From JAAXKN01 sp036261625 (GTDB lineage Bacteria; Bacteroidota; Ignavibacteria; Ignavibacteriales; SURF-24): a stretch of 64,000 nt of DNA. The notes under the pieces are model-generated. The model was not told the DNA's origin. It made no database searches and worked only from the letters and a program-made list of their open reading frames with translations. Shown in pieces: positions 25,580-32,779 of the stretch. The first letter of the stretch is position 1, and the number at the start of each line of letters is the position of its first letter. A program made the position numbers and the translations under genes. The stretch lies in contig DATAKL010000002.1 in the NCBI GenBank assembly GCA_036261625.1, positions 41,404 through 105,403 of the forward strand. Direction: 5' to 3'.

Positions 25580-26971
25580 ATGATTTCATTAATTCCTGCA
25601 TGGGCCGGTGATTATCCGGAGTTCTGGGTTTCGGTCAAAAGAAGAAATATCTGGCTGATAAAGCTGAGATATGCGGCAGTTGCTATGCTCATAGCAATGC
25701 AGCTGGGACTGGAATTTATTCTGAAGCTGCCGCTGACAAGCCTCCAGGCAGAAGCTTACGTAATTATCACTCTTTCAATTCTGTTCTACAATGCATGCTT
25801 TCATTATTTCAGGCACTATATAAAGCCTGAGCCGGGAAGGTTTCATCCGCTGCACTTGTCGCTTCTACAGATGATAATGGATCTTGCGGCTCTTTTGCTC
25901 CTGGTCTACTATGCCGGGGGAATTGAAAACCCGATATATATGTTTTTTATTTTTCACATGATAATCGGGAGTCTTATTCTGCCCGGTTTTGTAATCTACA
26001 CAATATCAGCGGTTGTGGTCCTTCTGCTTTCCCTAATGGCTTTCTTTGAATACCTGGGCTTAATTCCGCATCACGGCGTAGCAGGACTTTTCATTTACCC
26101 CCTCTACAATAATCTTAATTTTATAATTGTTTTTCTAATAATCTTCAGTCTAATGATGTTTGTAAGCGTAATAATTGCCAATAAAATTGCTCATGAACTC
26201 TACCGAAGGGAGCAGGACCTGGTTGAAACTCTGAGGAAACTTAATCAGGCTGAAGTGGAAAAGCAGAAATATATAATGGGCGTGGTGCATGAAATAAAAA
26301 CACCGGTTTCTGCAGTGCATTCCTATCTCGACCTCATACTGGGATCTTTCCTCGGGCCTGTCACATCAGAAGTTGCCGAGAGGCTCAACCGTGCAAGAAA
26401 GAGAACTGAAGAGACAATCCGGATGATAAACAACATTCTCCGCCTTTCCAAATTAAAACTTTTAGATGAGCTTTCAGAAGAGGAGATTAATATAGAAGAC
26501 CTTCTCTTGGGAATAATTGAGCAGCACAGGGAAACGGCGGAAGAGAAGAAAATAAATGTGAGTCTTGTAGACAAAAGGAAAGAAAAGAAAAGTATCTATG
26601 CCGACAGCGCCCTGCTGGACGTGGCATTTTCAAACCTTCTTGGCAATTCAGTTAAGTATATCGGGTGCAGCGGTGTAATTGAAATTGTTCTTTCGGACAG
26701 CGATAAGGAGCTATTCATAGAAATGTGCGACAACGGCATTGGAATTCCTGAAAGTGAGTTCAATAAGATCTTTGAGGAATTCTACCGCGGTTCGAATATA
26801 AAGCACGGCGGATACGAAGGCTCTGGAATGGGGCTTTCGGTTGTAAAGCAGATCATTGAGCGCCACAAAGGATCAATTTATGTAAGCAGTCCCTCCCGTC
26901 TGTGCTCCGAAGGACATCCGGGAGCCTGCTTTAGGATAAGCCTTCCAGCCCAAACTAAAAATTTACCGTAG
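25580..26971 (+). CDS. Membrane sensor histidine kinase, RegB/PrrB-like topology
   Basis: A 463-residue kinase. Residues 25-205 make about six membrane helices with almost no external loop; YYAGGIENP between two of them resembles the G-G-x-x-NP segment of RegB-type redox sensors (resemblance by eye). Then a short coiled linker, HisKA with H237 in VVHEIKTPVSAV, and HATPase boxes NLLGNSVKY, CDNGIGIPE and GSGMGLSVVKQ. No response regulator is adjacent. A likely input is membrane redox or respiratory state; sequence alone does not prove it. Confidence 0.85.
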   Translation: MISLIPAWAGDYPEFWVSVKRRNIWLIKLRYAAVAMLIAMQLGLEFILKLPLTSLQAEAYVIITLSILFYNACFHYFRHYIKPEPGRFHPLHLSLLQMIMDLAALLLLVYYAGGIENPIYMFFIFHMIIGSLILPGFVIYTISAVVVLLLSLMAFFEYLGLIPHHGVAGLFIYPLYNNLNFIIVFLIIFSLMMFVSVIIANKIAHELYRREQDLVETLRKLNQAEVEKQKYIMGVVHEIKTPVSAVHSYLDLILGSFLGPVTSEVAERLNRARKRTEETIRMINNILRLSKLKLLDELSEEEINIEDLLLGIIEQHRETAEEKKINVSLVDKRKEKKSIYADSALLDVAFSNLLGNSVKYIGCSGVIEIVLSDSDKELFIEMCDNGIGIPESEFNKIFEEFYRGSNIKHGGYEGSGMGLSVVKQIIERHKGSIYVSSPSRLCSEGHPGACFRISLPAQTKNLP

Positions 26972-26976
26972 GGAAT

Positions 26977-27921
26977 TTATTCCGTTCCAGGCGAATGGAA
27001 AAGCCTCAGGCCCGGAATGTCAACCCTGGTTTTATAAACAGAATTTGTTTCATCCTCTGTAATATAGAGTGTCTTCATGTCATCTCCGGCAAATTCAACG
27101 TTGCTCGGTTTTTTTCCGGGGGTTGGAATCTTGCCCTTAATTTTCCCTTCGGGCGAAATTATATAAACCGCGCCGCCGCCGAAATGGGCTGCGTAGAGAT
27201 TTCCTTCTGTGTCAAATCCTATTCCGTCCGGGTCGCCGCCGGGAAGGTCAATAAAAACCGTGTACTTGCCGAATGATCCATCCTCCAGAACGGGGAAGCG
27301 GATAATTCTTTCAAATGCAGATTCACATACATAAGCATATTTCCCGTCGGCAGAGAAAGCGATTCCGTTTGGAAAACCGAGATCCCGGGCTACAGGCCGG
27401 GTGGTTTTGAAATCCGAAGATATCATATAAATAACGCCGTCCAGGTTGTTCCTGTCGTATGCAAGGGGGTCGGTAAAATAAAGGTCGCCCCTGGGGCCGA
27501 AGGCCAGGTCGTTCGGTTTTTTGAAGCGTTTCCCCTCGTAGCCTTCAGAAACAGCCTCGCAGCGTCCGTCGGGGTAGAACCTTAAAATAGCGCCTTTTCC
27601 GAATTCGCAGGCAAAGACGCTGCCGTCTTTATAAACGGTCAGGCCGTTAGTTTTTTCAAATTCGTAGGGCTTTGAGGGGGCATTTACAAAAGAGTCCACC
27701 TTTTGGCCTGTAATGCGCGTAATCCAGTCGCCGTAGCAGTTAGAAACGTAGAGTGTATCTTTCCCGTTCCAGGCAGGTCCTTCCGGGAATTTGAGCCCTG
27801 AGGCCACTTTTTCAAGTTCAGGCGACTTAAAAGACATGCCAGATTCCTGGTCAATTATATAGTTTGGGAGGAAAGAATGCCCAAGGAGAAAGAAAAGGGG
27901 CATCATCCGGAATTTTTTCAT
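26977..27921 (-). CDS. Exported SMP-30/gluconolactonase-like beta-propeller
   Basis: A 314-residue protein with an N-terminal hydrophobic segment (FFLLGHSFLP), likely a signal. Blade motifs include GLKFPEGPAW, KPNDLAFGPRGDLYFTDP, FPNGIAFSADGKYAYV and DPDGIGFDTEGNLYAAHFGGG, the metal-binding positions of SMP-30/gluconolactonase/LRE-type hydrolases. Probable lactonase or related hydrolase; substrate unknown. It ends 5 bases from the end of the convergent kinase gene, so the two transcripts must overlap or share terminators. Confidence 0.8.
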   Translation of the reverse strand: MKKFRMMPLFFLLGHSFLPNYIIDQESGMSFKSPELEKVASGLKFPEGPAWNGKDTLYVSNCYGDWITRITGQKVDSFVNAPSKPYEFEKTNGLTVYKDGSVFACEFGKGAILRFYPDGRCEAVSEGYEGKRFKKPNDLAFGPRGDLYFTDPLAYDRNNLDGVIYMISSDFKTTRPVARDLGFPNGIAFSADGKYAYVCESAFERIIRFPVLEDGSFGKYTVFIDLPGGDPDGIGFDTEGNLYAAHFGGGAVYIISPEGKIKGKIPTPGKKPSNVEFAGDDMKTLYITEDETNSVYKTRVDIPGLRLFHSPGTE

Positions 27922-28088
27922 TCTGTACCTCGTTAATATTATATGTGTGATCTTAAGTATTTAATATTAATAATATTAAACGTAAATTAAAAGAAAGTGA
28001 GAATGAATAAAAATATTTACTATTTTTTCCGCCGCATTAAACCTGTTTTTCCGGAAAAATGTCCAACTATAAAAAGGAAGGATATATA

Positions 28089-28445
28089 ATGAAGAAAATC
28101 ATATACTTATTTCTTCTGGGGTTGTTATTTCCCTTAAGTTACGGTGCCCAGGCAGCAAATATATCAGAAAAAGGTCCGGAGCTGACGTATAAGTTATATC
28201 AGAATTATCCGAATCCATTTAATCCGGCAACAACCGTAAGGTTTACGATTCCTGAAGAAGCAAAGGTTTCCTTAAAGGTATATAATGCCCTTGGAGTTGA
28301 AGTTGCAATTCTTGTCGATTCAGTCAAGCCGGCAGGGGAGTACACGGTTGAATTTAACGGGGAGAATTTACCCAGCGGAATATACTTCCTGCAGCTGAAG
28401 TCGGGGGGATACTTAAACATAAAGAAAATGATTTTATTGAAATAG
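28089..28445 (+). CDS. Minimal secreted protein: signal peptide plus T9SS type A sorting domain
   Basis: The 118-residue product starts at the ATG at 28089, seven bases after an AAGGAAGG-type ribosome site; an in-frame ATG at 28059 lacks one. After the signal peptide (MKKIIYLFLL...GAQA) only about a dozen residues precede KLYQNYPNPFNPATTVRF, the start of a type A C-terminal domain that runs to KKMILLK with YNALGVEV and LPSGIYFLQL. This domain directs proteins through the type IX system to the surface. There is almost no cargo. It might be a decoy, an anchor subunit, or the 3' remnant of a longer gene. Confidence 0.85.
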   Translation: MKKIIYLFLLGLLFPLSYGAQAANISEKGPELTYKLYQNYPNPFNPATTVRFTIPEEAKVSLKVYNALGVEVAILVDSVKPAGEYTVEFNGENLPSGIYFLQLKSGGYLNIKKMILLK

Positions 28446-28457
28446 GACTTGGAGAAG

Positions 28458-28485
28458 TTGACAGGATTTGTTACATTTGTACTTG
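28458..28485 (+). promoter_or_regulatory. Possible promoter of tRNA-Glu
   Basis: TTGACA at 28458-28463, then a 16-base spacer and TACTTG at 28480-28485, about 33 bases before the tRNA. The -10 match is weak. Confidence 0.4.
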
Positions 28486-28518
28486 TAATTTTTGAAAAAT
28501 CGAAAAATTTTATACACT

Positions 28519-28592
28519 GGCGCGTTCGTCTAGTGGCTTAGGACGCTGCCCTCTCAAGGCAGAGATCACCGGTTCGAATCCGGTACGCGCTA
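28519..28592 (+). tRNA. tRNA-Glu (anticodon CTC)
   Basis: Full cloverleaf. Acceptor 28519-28525 pairs with 28585-28591 (one G-U); anticodon stem CTGCC/GGCAG encloses loop CTCTCAA with anticodon CTC at 28553-28555; T-arm is ACCGG-TTCGAAT-CCGGT (28568-28584); discriminator A at 28592. CCA is not encoded. The last 27 bases are part of a 42-bp direct repeat found again at 29592, marking this tRNA as an integration site. Confidence 0.93.
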
Positions 28593-28607
28593 CGCTAAAA
28601 ACCCCGT
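28566..28607. repeat. Left copy of 42-bp direct repeat (attL-like)
   Basis: Covers the tRNA-Glu T-arm and acceptor 3' strand plus 15 bases of the following terminator. Identical to 29592-29633. Confidence 0.9.
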
Positions 28608-28633
28608 AATTCTTTGGATTACGGGGTTTTTTT
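28597..28633 (+). terminator. Terminator of tRNA-Glu
   Basis: AACCCCGTAAT pairs with ATTACGGGGTT around TCTTTGG, followed by seven T's. Confidence 0.85.
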
Positions 28634-28828
28634 ATTAACTACATCTTAAATTTGTTAGTACTACTTCTTTCAACCTGCCTTCCAAGACATAACTTGTTTC
28701 AAGATATATGATCGAACCATTTATACATTTATTATGTTTATTGAATAAAATATGAATCCATTTTGAATGGAAATTGAATTGTTAAATTGATATCTTATTA
28801 CTAAGAAATTCTAAAAGGGAACTAAAGA

Positions 28829-28960
28829 ATGAAAATCGCTAGATTATCAGCTAAAAAAGCCTTAAAAGCAGCAACAGTTTCATGTCGTATTGAGGGCTAT
28901 AAAGAACCTAGAGACAGAAGTAAAAAAGTAAAAGCGAGAGAGATTGCTATTAGGAAATAA
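28829..28960 (+). CDS. Small class I Fic antitoxin-like protein
   Basis: A 43-residue basic protein whose stop codon TAA is directly followed by the fic ATG. It contains S-C-R-I-E-G (residues 18-23), matching the [S/T]-x-x-x-E-[G/N] inhibitory helix motif of class I Fic antitoxins such as VbhA and YhfG/FicA. In that class the Glu pairs with the second Arg/active-site pocket of the Fic protein and blocks ATP binding. Small size, order before the toxin, and motif all agree. An AAGGGA-like ribosome site lies 8-13 bases upstream. Confidence 0.7.
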   Translation: MKIARLSAKKALKAATVSCRIEGYKEPRDRSKKVKAREIAIRK

Positions 28961-29579
28961 ATGTCAAAGTATTCAACTAATACTTCGTATATTTATTATC
29001 CCGGGACTGATATTCCAATCAATTTTAAAGACATTAAGGATAAAGAAATCCTGGATGAGACTGATCGGACACTCCTCTTCGCTTCTTACATGAAATTTAA
29101 CAAAAAATTAAATTCCAAAACTATTTTTGATCAAAATTTTATAATAAAACTTCACAAAGAGACCTTCGGTAAATTATATCCTTTTGCTGGCAGGTATAGA
29201 AATAAAAATGTAACAAAAGGAGAAATCAATTTCTGTTTTGCCATAAACATCCAATCTGAAATGGATAGGCTATTTAATGAGTTAAAAGAAGAGGGATATT
29301 TAAAAAAAAGGCAGTAATTTAACAAAGGAACTATTTGCAGAAAGATTAGCATATTATACTTGTGAATTGATTGCTATTCATCCGTTTTTTGAATTTAATG
29401 GCAGAATTATACGCCTGTTTATTGATTTAATTGCGGCCTATAATGGTTACGAATACGTTGAATATCCTGATGTTACAGATGAGGGCGGTAACCCTTTCAT
29501 AGACGCTTCCATTGATTGCATGATAGCTGACTGCCGCAAGATGTACGAAATTATTCTTAATGGCCTTCATTTACACTAA
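28961..29579 (+). pseudogene. fic: Fic family protein, frameshifted in an A8 tract
   Basis: Two adjacent frames together make one Fic protein of about 205 residues. Frame one (28961-29317) holds GKLYPFAGRYRN and a flap-like GEINFCFAINIQ; it then stops after an A8 run (29302-29309). The second frame continues with NLTKELFAERLAYY and the FIC motif region HPFFEFNGRIIR. With seven A's the frames would join. The motif lacks the usual Gly (HPF-x-x-G-N-G-R has Phe in its place), so AMPylation may be weakened even if the frame is restored. Could be a real pseudogene, a slippage-controlled toxin, or a sequencing error in a homopolymer. Confidence 0.75.
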
Positions 29580-29591
29580 TTCAAAAGATTC

Positions 29592-29633
29592 TCACCGGTT
29601 CGAATCCGGTACGCGCTACGCTAAAAACCCCGT
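29592..29633. repeat. Right copy of 42-bp direct repeat (attR-like)
   Basis: Identical to 28566-28607: a tRNA-Glu 3' fragment without the 5' half, followed by a degenerate terminator (29624-29664) ending in a long T-run. Confidence 0.9.
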
Positions 29634-29707
29634 GATTACCTGAATTGCGGGTTTTTTTTTTATTCCAGGGCGGGGACCCGAAAAAAGAATCAGGAGGCAC
29701 CCGGATT

Positions 29708-29860
29708 TTACTTTTTTGTCTGAAGGGTCCCCTTGCCCTGAATTTCCTTTACTGCCGGAATGACATTCCTTAAGACTAAAGAATACAGCCTCTCGTATTC
29801 CTTCCTTTCTTTTCTTTCTTCCAGCTTCTTAAAAACCTGCCTGATAAAATTGTATTCCAT
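29708..29860 (-). CDS. Possible 50-residue hypothetical protein
   Basis: A short frame with GCAGGCAGG ribosome-like sequence just before the ATG at 29860. The product is charged and predicted helical (FKKLEERKERKEYERLY, then NVIPAVKEIQ). No family recognised. It fills an otherwise empty gap next to the tRNA repeat; it may be real or chance. Confidence 0.4.
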   Translation of the reverse strand: MEYNFIRQVFKKLEERKERKEYERLYSLVLRNVIPAVKEIQGKGTLQTKK

Positions 29861-30088
29861 CCTGCCTGCTTTTTAATATAAAAATCTGCTCTATACATAT
29901 ATATATGGTTACAAGGAGCGTTTTCGGAAAAATTTTTCAAAAAATTTTAATAAAAATAAAAAAAAATCATAATTTCTGCCCCGGGGGTGCCCGAACAGGG
30001 ATATTTTGTCCTGATTTGGCTTTGTGCTATGGACTTCTGAACCTAAATTTTTATATCTTTGTTTTTATGAAAAATGAAAGACTGCAGT

Positions 30089-30430
30089 ATGAAAAGATAC
30101 GAAAAGCATATATTTGTTTGTGAAAATAAAAGGCCTGAGGGGCACCCGAGGGGCTGCTGCTTCGACAAGGGCTCCCCGGATATCCGTGAAAAGCTTAAGA
30201 AAAGACTCAAGGAACTCGGCTTAAGCCACCTTGTAAGGGCAAACACCTCGGGATGCCTGGATGCATGCGAGTTCGGTCCTTCAATGGTTATCTATCCCGA
30301 ACAGGTCTGGTACGGAGGCGTAAGGGAAGAAGACGTTGAGGAAATCATCCAGAGCCATATAATTAACAATATTCCTGTAGAAAGACTAATGATTAAAGAT
30401 AAAAGGTTTCATAAAGATGCCGACAAATAA
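30089..30430 (+). CDS. Thioredoxin-like [2Fe-2S] ferredoxin
   Basis: A 113-residue ferredoxin of the NuoE-like fold: VCENKRPEGHPRGCC supplies the first cysteines and TSGCLDACEFGP the C-x3-C pair, followed by WYGGVREEDVEEI. Such proteins carry electrons for unknown partners. The ATG at 30089 (MKRYEKH) starts at the conserved N-terminus; one at 30074 adds five residues. A TATCTTTG box at 30054-30061 fits the Bacteroidota -7 consensus TAnnTTTG, so transcription may start just before the gene. It overlaps nth by 14 bases. Confidence 0.85.
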   Translation: MKRYEKHIFVCENKRPEGHPRGCCFDKGSPDIREKLKKRLKELGLSHLVRANTSGCLDACEFGPSMVIYPEQVWYGGVREEDVEEIIQSHIINNIPVERLMIKDKRFHKDADK

Positions 30431-31055
30431 AGAAAAAGAGCACGCAAAACAGGTTTTCGATATCCTGAAGAAGGAATATCCGGTTGTTAAATCGGCCTTA
30501 GACTTTACAACCCCTTTTGAGCTTATAATTGCAACAATCCTTTCCGCCCAGTGCACAGACGCCAGGGTGAATATTGTGACAAAGGATCTCTTTAAGAAGT
30601 ATCGCTCGCCAAAGGATTTCCTTAAAGTGCCGGATGAAGAGCTTGAAAAGGATATCTACTCAACGGGCTTTTACCGCAATAAGGCTAAAAGCATAAAAAA
30701 CTGCTGCAAAGTCCTCTCTGAAAAGTATAAGGGAGAGGTGCCCGCCGATTTTGACCTTCTTACTGAGCTTCCGGGCGTAGGCAGAAAGACAGCATCTGTT
30801 GTGGCAGCCAACGCTTTCGGAATTCCGGCAATTGCGGTCGATACGCACGTAAAGAGGCTTTCGAACCTGCTCGGCTTTATAAAGTCGGATGACCCGGAGA
30901 AAATTGAAATGCGCCTTAAGGAGCTTCTGCCGGAAAGTGAGTGGATTAACTCGTCTCATTATCTTATAAGTCATGGAAGGAAGATCTGCATTGCAAGGCG
31001 CCCTAAGTGCCTGGAATGCGTGCTTGGCGAAATATGCCCGAGTTTTAATCCCTGA
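30417..31055 (+). CDS. nth: Endonuclease III
   Basis: DNA N-glycosylase/AP lyase that removes oxidised pyrimidines. The 212 residues contain the helix-hairpin-helix LPGVGRKTASVV with the catalytic lysine, the catalytic Asp in VDTHVKR, and the C-terminal [4Fe-4S] loop C-x6-C-x2-C-x5-C (CIARRPKCLECVLGEIC). Overlaps the ferredoxin gene by 14 bases, suggesting translational coupling. The ferredoxin could serve cluster redox or assembly, but this is inferred only from the arrangement. Confidence 0.95.
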   Translation: MPTNKEKEHAKQVFDILKKEYPVVKSALDFTTPFELIIATILSAQCTDARVNIVTKDLFKKYRSPKDFLKVPDEELEKDIYSTGFYRNKAKSIKNCCKVLSEKYKGEVPADFDLLTELPGVGRKTASVVAANAFGIPAIAVDTHVKRLSNLLGFIKSDDPEKIEMRLKELLPESEWINSSHYLISHGRKICIARRPKCLECVLGEICPSFNP

Positions 31056-31105
31056 GCCGCCTGCGGCGGGGTTCGACCACGCCAAAGGCGGGCAAGCGTC
31101 CGGAG
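31056..31105. repeat. GC-rich double-hairpin repeat, copy 1
   Basis: Directly after the nth stop codon: CCGCC-TGC-GGCGG hairpin, then GTTCGACCACGCC and a second small hairpin with GGCGGGC and TCCGGAG. A similar unit lies at 47267-47317. Looks like a dispersed intergenic element. Confidence 0.6.
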
Positions 31106-31164
31106 TTCAACGGCAGAAAAGAAATACAAATTTTTGAACTGTTCAATAAAGTAAAGGAGAAAAA

Positions 31165-31719
31165 ATGGCTGCAAGGGAAGAATGTCTGGCTATTTTAAGG
31201 GAATATACAAAAGGGGAAAGTCTGCTCAAGCATGCCTATGCAGTTGAAACCTGCGTAAGGGCTTATGCAAAGAAGTTTGGTGAGGATGTGGAGTATTGGG
31301 GCAACGTGGCCCTGCTTCACGATTTTGATTACGAGATGTACCCCTCTTTGGAGGACCACCCCTTCAAAGGAAATGAAATTCTGAAGGAAAAGGGATTCGA
31401 CGAGGCTTTCAGGCGCGCAATAATGTCGCACGCCAGTTCTACACACATTCCGCGCGAGACTCTTCTTGAAAAGACCCTTTTTGCCTGCGATGAGCTGGCG
31501 GGTTTTATTACGGCAGTAACCTACGTAAGGCCCAGCAGATCTATTGACGAGGTGGATGTAAAATCAGTTAAGAAGAAGATGAAAGACAAGGCCTTTGCCC
31601 GCGCCGTAAGCAGGGAGGATATTACAAAAGGCGCCGAAGAGCTGGGTGTTCCCCTTGATGAACACATCGGGTTCTGTGTTGAAGCCATGAAGGCAAACAA
31701 AGCGGAACTGGGCTTATAA
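31165..31719 (+). CDS. HD-domain phosphohydrolase
   Basis: A 184-residue HD protein with LLKHAYAVETCVRAYA (first His), NVALLHDFDYEMYP (H-D pair), EDHPFKGNEIL, ranging on to IMSHASSTHIPR, FACDELAGFITA. All metal-binding positions are present. The family includes small nucleotidases and uncharacterised hydrolases; substrate unknown. AAGGAG precedes the ATG. Separated from nth by the GC-rich repeat. Confidence 0.85.
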   Translation: MAAREECLAILREYTKGESLLKHAYAVETCVRAYAKKFGEDVEYWGNVALLHDFDYEMYPSLEDHPFKGNEILKEKGFDEAFRRAIMSHASSTHIPRETLLEKTLFACDELAGFITAVTYVRPSRSIDEVDVKSVKKKMKDKAFARAVSREDITKGAEELGVPLDEHIGFCVEAMKANKAELGL

Positions 31720-31727
31720 AATTAAAA

Positions 31728-31757
31728 GGGCGGCCCCTGTTCAAGTCACGGCCGCCC
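31728..31757. terminator. Hairpin between convergent genes
   Basis: An 8-bp GGGCGGCC/GGCCGCCC stem (31728-31735 with 31750-31757) flanked by AATTAA and TTAATT. Confidence 0.6.
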
Positions 31758-31786
31758 ATTAATTTCAGTTCTGTTGCATTTCGTTA

Positions 31787-32779
31787 TTACATACCGCTTT
31801 TATCCCATTCAAAGCCGAGAGTCGTTCTGATGTAATATGCATCCAGCTGTTTTCTAACTCTTGTTTTCCTGTATGATCCGAAGATTCCCAGGCCCCCGTT
31901 AATATTCGAATAAACCGTCTCCTCTGTTCTTATGGAAAAATTATCCATCTGTCCGTTTGTGCTCGAATAATAGGTGGTAAGAGGTGAATCGAACTCAAGC
32001 AGCTCGAAATCGATATATTTCAGAATGTAGTCCGTTAAATTCGGGTCCCCTTCGGGCAGATTCAGCAGGGCTGAGCTTATGGCTTTGTATTCGAATGAGC
32101 ACGAGTCGCTTTGTGTGGCACCCGGATAAAAAGGGACAAATTTGCCATCCTGCTTCAGATAAGAAAGAGGAACTTCCTTCCTTAAGGGTACAGCTTTTCC
32201 GTCCACATTTTTCTTATAGGGTATGGTTAGCCTGGGGAAGCTGAAGTGGTTTTTGTTTACAGGATACCACCTGGCAGTGTAATAGTCGCCTGCAAGATAC
32301 CAGTTAACCGTAGGATTAAGTCCGTTCGGAAATTCATAAGAAAATTTAATTTCCGGAATCGCGGGCGGTGTTGTAACAGCAGAAAGAACCTTCCCGTTGG
32401 GCAGCTTTGCCGTTATCCTCAAATCCTTGTTGTCTACGAATTTGACTCCCGCTGCATAATAATACTGCTGGCGGCTAGTGTAGCGGCTGGTATCAGTTCT
32501 CAGCCTTTCACCTTCCTGAAACTTAAATGTATTTGTGGCCTGAGTAATTGTAATTTCTGCACCCGTCAAAGCAGGGTCCACTTTGTTTACCTCAGGGTTC
32601 AAACCATCAACGTCGTAAGTTTTACTGATTACGGCCAGCACGGTATCGGACGAAACATCAACAATGCACGAAAGCACATACTGCTCCTTGAATTCAGCTT
32701 TCGGGTTTACTGACTCCTCGCACGACATGTTGAAAAAAGCTGCCGCAGCAATTAATATCAGAATATATAGTTTTTTCAT
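31787..32779 (-). CDS. DUF4249-type lipoprotein partnered with a TonB receptor
   Basis: A 330-residue lipoprotein (lipobox NMSC, then EESVNPK). The mature part has YVLSCIVDVSSD, then a beta-rich section with ITITQATNTFKF and a conserved aromatic C-terminal half ending with FGSYRKTRVRKQL, fitting DUF4249. Such proteins are typically encoded right after a CarboxypepD-TonB receptor and may cap it on the cell surface like SusD does for SusC (inference). It overlaps the receptor gene by 4 bases (ATGA), so the pair is translationally coupled. Confidence 0.8.
   Translation of the reverse strand: MKKLYILILIAAAAFFNMSCEESVNPKAEFKEQYVLSCIVDVSSDTVLAVISKTYDVDGLNPEVNKVDPALTGAEITITQATNTFKFQEGERLRTDTSRYTSRQQYYYAAGVKFVDNKDLRITAKLPNGKVLSAVTTPPAIPEIKFSYEFPNGLNPTVNWYLAGDYYTARWYPVNKNHFSFPRLTIPYKKNVDGKAVPLRKEVPLSYLKQDGKFVPFYPGATQSDSCSFEYKAISSALLNLPEGDPNLTDYILKYIDFELLEFDSPLTTYYSSTNGQMDNFSIRTEETVYSNINGGLGIFGSYRKTRVRKQLDAYYIRTTLGFEWDKSGM

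Larger units (their letters stand above)
28608..29591. mobile_element. About 1-kb tRNA-Glu insert carrying a Fic toxin-antitoxin module
   Basis: The stretch between the two 42-bp repeats is visibly richer in A+T than the flanks and holds only the antitoxin-like and fic genes. No integrase is present. It looks like a small integrative element, or the residue of a larger one, placed at the 3' end of tRNA-Glu. The right repeat also regenerates part of a terminator. Confidence 0.7.
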
